This document shows, one piece after another, positions 33,152 through 34,601 of a DNA stretch of 34,601 bases (the stretch's first letter is position 1; every line of letters begins with the position of its first letter). This DNA comes from Pseudomonadota bacterium. Its GTDB lineage: Bacteria; Desulfobacterota; Desulfovibrionia; Desulfovibrionales; Desulfovibrionaceae. The position numbers and the translations under genes were made by a program. Where the stretch lies: assembly GCA_023435825.1 (NCBI GenBank), contig JAEZMB010000204.1, positions 1 through 34,601 of the forward strand, in the 5' to 3' direction. Under the pieces are notes generated by a model that had not been told where the DNA came from, did no database searches, and was given only the letters and a program-made list of their open reading frames with translations.

Positions 33152-34162
33152 ATGGGCGATGAAATAAATCAGAATATCATTTTCCCGTTCTATCTTAACG
33201 AAAGAACAGGCAATACGTCTTTTATCGATGGGATTTTGACAAAACTTTTTCTAGGCAATGCAAAAAATAAAGATTCAAACCAAATCAACGAAAGAAGTCT
33301 TGCGTGCAAAATCATAAACGAATACACTAATGACATTGAACAAATACTATACTCAAAGGCCTTGGCACCGATGACAGAGTATATTCTTGAAGGCCTTAGT
33401 ACAATTTTTGACACAACAAGCATTCAAGGAATTAGCTTAAAAACGACATTTACATATTTGAAAGACACGCTCTTGAATGACAAGAGGCCAAAAGATGATG
33501 TTGTCGACGCTCTAGGAGAGCTACTGCAAACAGACACAACTTACACAGCTCACATTGGCTTGTTGAAATTTTATGGACTTGACCCTAAAACAATAAAAAT
33601 TTATTTTGAAAAGATAAACAACCTCCAGGATAACGAAAAATTAAAAGCTTGCTTTTCTTCGATAGGCATTTTCGGAATGAGGTTTATAATAATAAACTAC
33701 CTCATTACACAGTTCACGTCAAAAATCGAGCGAGAAAGACATTTTGATTTTAGGATATTTGGAGAAATATTTGCCTTGTATGTAACACATGTAACAGATC
33801 TTCCTGCTTCAATTGAAAGCTTGAGCACGGAATCATTGATGCAAATAATGTTGCGGACTGTATTCCATGACGGGATAATTTTTCGCGAATGGCAATTTTA
33901 TGCAGAACGTTCCATTCGCGCGATGTCCACACATGGGAAAAGCCATACAATGCGTGAAACATCTAAAAAAAAGAAAGAACAACCTCTTTTTCATGCGGCA
34001 CAGATTATTTTTGAAAAACTAAAAAGCCCAGACAACAACAAATCGTTAAGCGAACTTGCAGATGACGTCAGAAAATCAGCAGGATTTGAAGAGTACAATC
34101 TTGGAAAAAGACGAATTGAGGATGAAGTCAGAAAATTAAAAAAGAAACAAAAACAGCCTTAA
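33152..34162 (+). CDS. Hypothetical protein, unrecognised
   Basis: A 336-residue, mostly helical soluble protein in AT-rich DNA. I do not recognise a family. There are no membrane segments, signal peptide or cysteine motifs. The middle (DDVVDALGELLQ onward) looks like packed amphipathic helices. A basic region near residue 270 (SKKKKEQPL) and a basic C-terminus (LKKKQKQP) flank a possible winged-helix stretch (SLSELADDVRKSAGFEEYNLGKRRIEDEVRKL), suggesting DNA contact. The ATG at 33152 has a GATAGGA-type ribosome site. It is alone on the plus strand at this end of the island. Even base composition and an uninterrupted frame support a real gene. Confidence 0.65.
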   Translation: MGDEINQNIIFPFYLNERTGNTSFIDGILTKLFLGNAKNKDSNQINERSLACKIINEYTNDIEQILYSKALAPMTEYILEGLSTIFDTTSIQGISLKTTFTYLKDTLLNDKRPKDDVVDALGELLQTDTTYTAHIGLLKFYGLDPKTIKIYFEKINNLQDNEKLKACFSSIGIFGMRFIIINYLITQFTSKIERERHFDFRIFGEIFALYVTHVTDLPASIESLSTESLMQIMLRTVFHDGIIFREWQFYAERSIRAMSTHGKSHTMRETSKKKKEQPLFHAAQIIFEKLKSPDNNKSLSELADDVRKSAGFEEYNLGKRRIEDEVRKLKKKQKQP

Positions 34163-34601
34163 CTAAAACGTCATTATGCTTTTGTGTCTAATTTGATAGA
34201 AAGTTATTATTAATACATTCTCCAAGCCAGAATAGCTTTCGATTTGCCTGTTGAAAATACACGCATTTCCCACCAAGCCCCTCATGCTGGAAGGTCAGTG
34301 CTCAAAATCCCGGGGTTTGACTTTTCGATATTCCACCACGCCTCAAATTCAGAAGAATTTATCGCCAAGAATTCCCACTTTTCAGATTACTACCTCAAGA
34401 CGCCACGCTTCAATAAATGCGATGCCCAGATCTTCCCTGAAAAATTTCTTGCAGACTCGAACCCTTGGCGGGGCAAAGGAGTCGGTAGAGCCTCCAAGTC
34501 CTGCCCCCTTACTATGTGCGCACTATGGTCTTTGATCAGCACGCAGCAATTTCATCGCAATTTCGTATGAAATAAGTACGTGTCGCTTCAAACCCATTTT
34601 G
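34163..34601. other. Window right end, no gene seen
   Basis: I find no gene, RNA or repeat that I can support in the last 439 bases. Composition rises in GC from about 34430. Confidence 0.5.

Larger units (their letters stand above)
9969..34601. mobile_element. Genomic island integrated at tRNA-Thr (one end visible)
   Basis: The left limit is the tRNA-Thr 3' fragment. Everything to its right contains accessory-type genes: RHS, glycosylation, two tyrosine recombinases, a plasmid-like replication protein, a DUF3987 protein and orphan regulators. Most of it is much more AT-rich than 1-9767. No second copy of the 45-bp tRNA segment was found by eye up to 34601, so the right end is probably outside. 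Patches of higher GC (15.7-20.0, 31.0-31.4 and 31.55-31.9 kb) suggest several acquisitions nested together, so not all of this need have entered in one event. Confidence 0.55.

Noticed and set aside
34451..34475. GACTCGAACCC, T-arm-like on the minus strand
   Set aside because: The T-stem does not pair and no other tRNA arms are present.

Overview
The window looks like a chromosomal segment of a sulfate-reducing deltaproteobacterium of the Desulfovibrio/Solidesulfovibrio type. The strongest evidence is a periplasmic [NiFe] hydrogenase operon (small subunit, large subunit, maturation protease) whose proteins closely resemble, from memory, those of Desulfovibrio (Solidesulfovibrio) fructosivorans, down to the numbering of active-site residues. 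No database search was run, so all family names come from motifs and recalled families.

The left 9.8 kb is GC-rich backbone with ordinary host genes. In order it holds a C_GCAxxG_C_C-type redox protein, an exported M15-type peptidase, hynABC, an SPFH/flotillin-like membrane protein with an unusual triplicated segment, a DUF3024 protein, and a TIR-domain protein with a low-complexity N-terminus. Next, on the minus strand, come a transcription terminator and the 3' half of a tRNA-Thr(CGT) gene. The tRNA match stops abruptly in the anticodon loop at 10013. This is the classic scar of tyrosine-recombinase integration into a tRNA gene, so I read 9969-10013 as one end of a genomic island that runs right past the end of the window.

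The island is a mosaic. From 10.4 to 15.6 kb, AT-rich DNA carries a small secreted RHS-like protein, a full-length secreted RHS-repeat protein with a variable C-terminal tip, and a two-helix membrane protein with a zinc ribbon, closed by a good terminator. From 15.7 to 20.0 kb, richer in GC, lies a protein glycosylation group: a GT4 glycosyltransferase, an STT3/PglB-type oligosaccharyltransferase with the WWDYG signature, and a convergent GT2 glycosyltransferase of the polyprenyl-phosphate sugar synthase type.

From 20.6 to 30.9 kb every gene is on the minus strand and the content is that of an integrated plasmid or phage-satellite-like element. It has small zinc-finger and regulatory proteins, two adjacent tyrosine recombinases, a 1.6 kb gene-poor stretch ending in a very AT-rich tract, and then a tight operon. 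In transcription order the operon encodes a DUF3987-like ATPase, an unknown protein, a TGT/DpdA-like TIM-barrel protein, and a replication protein that appears to fuse two archaeo-eukaryotic primase-type domains. This operon is the best candidate in the window for a little-described system.

The right end (30.9-34.6 kb) holds a three-copy 51-bp palindromic repeat family, a Ros/MucR-type zinc-finger regulator with its own terminator, several palindromes, and one unrecognised 336-residue protein.
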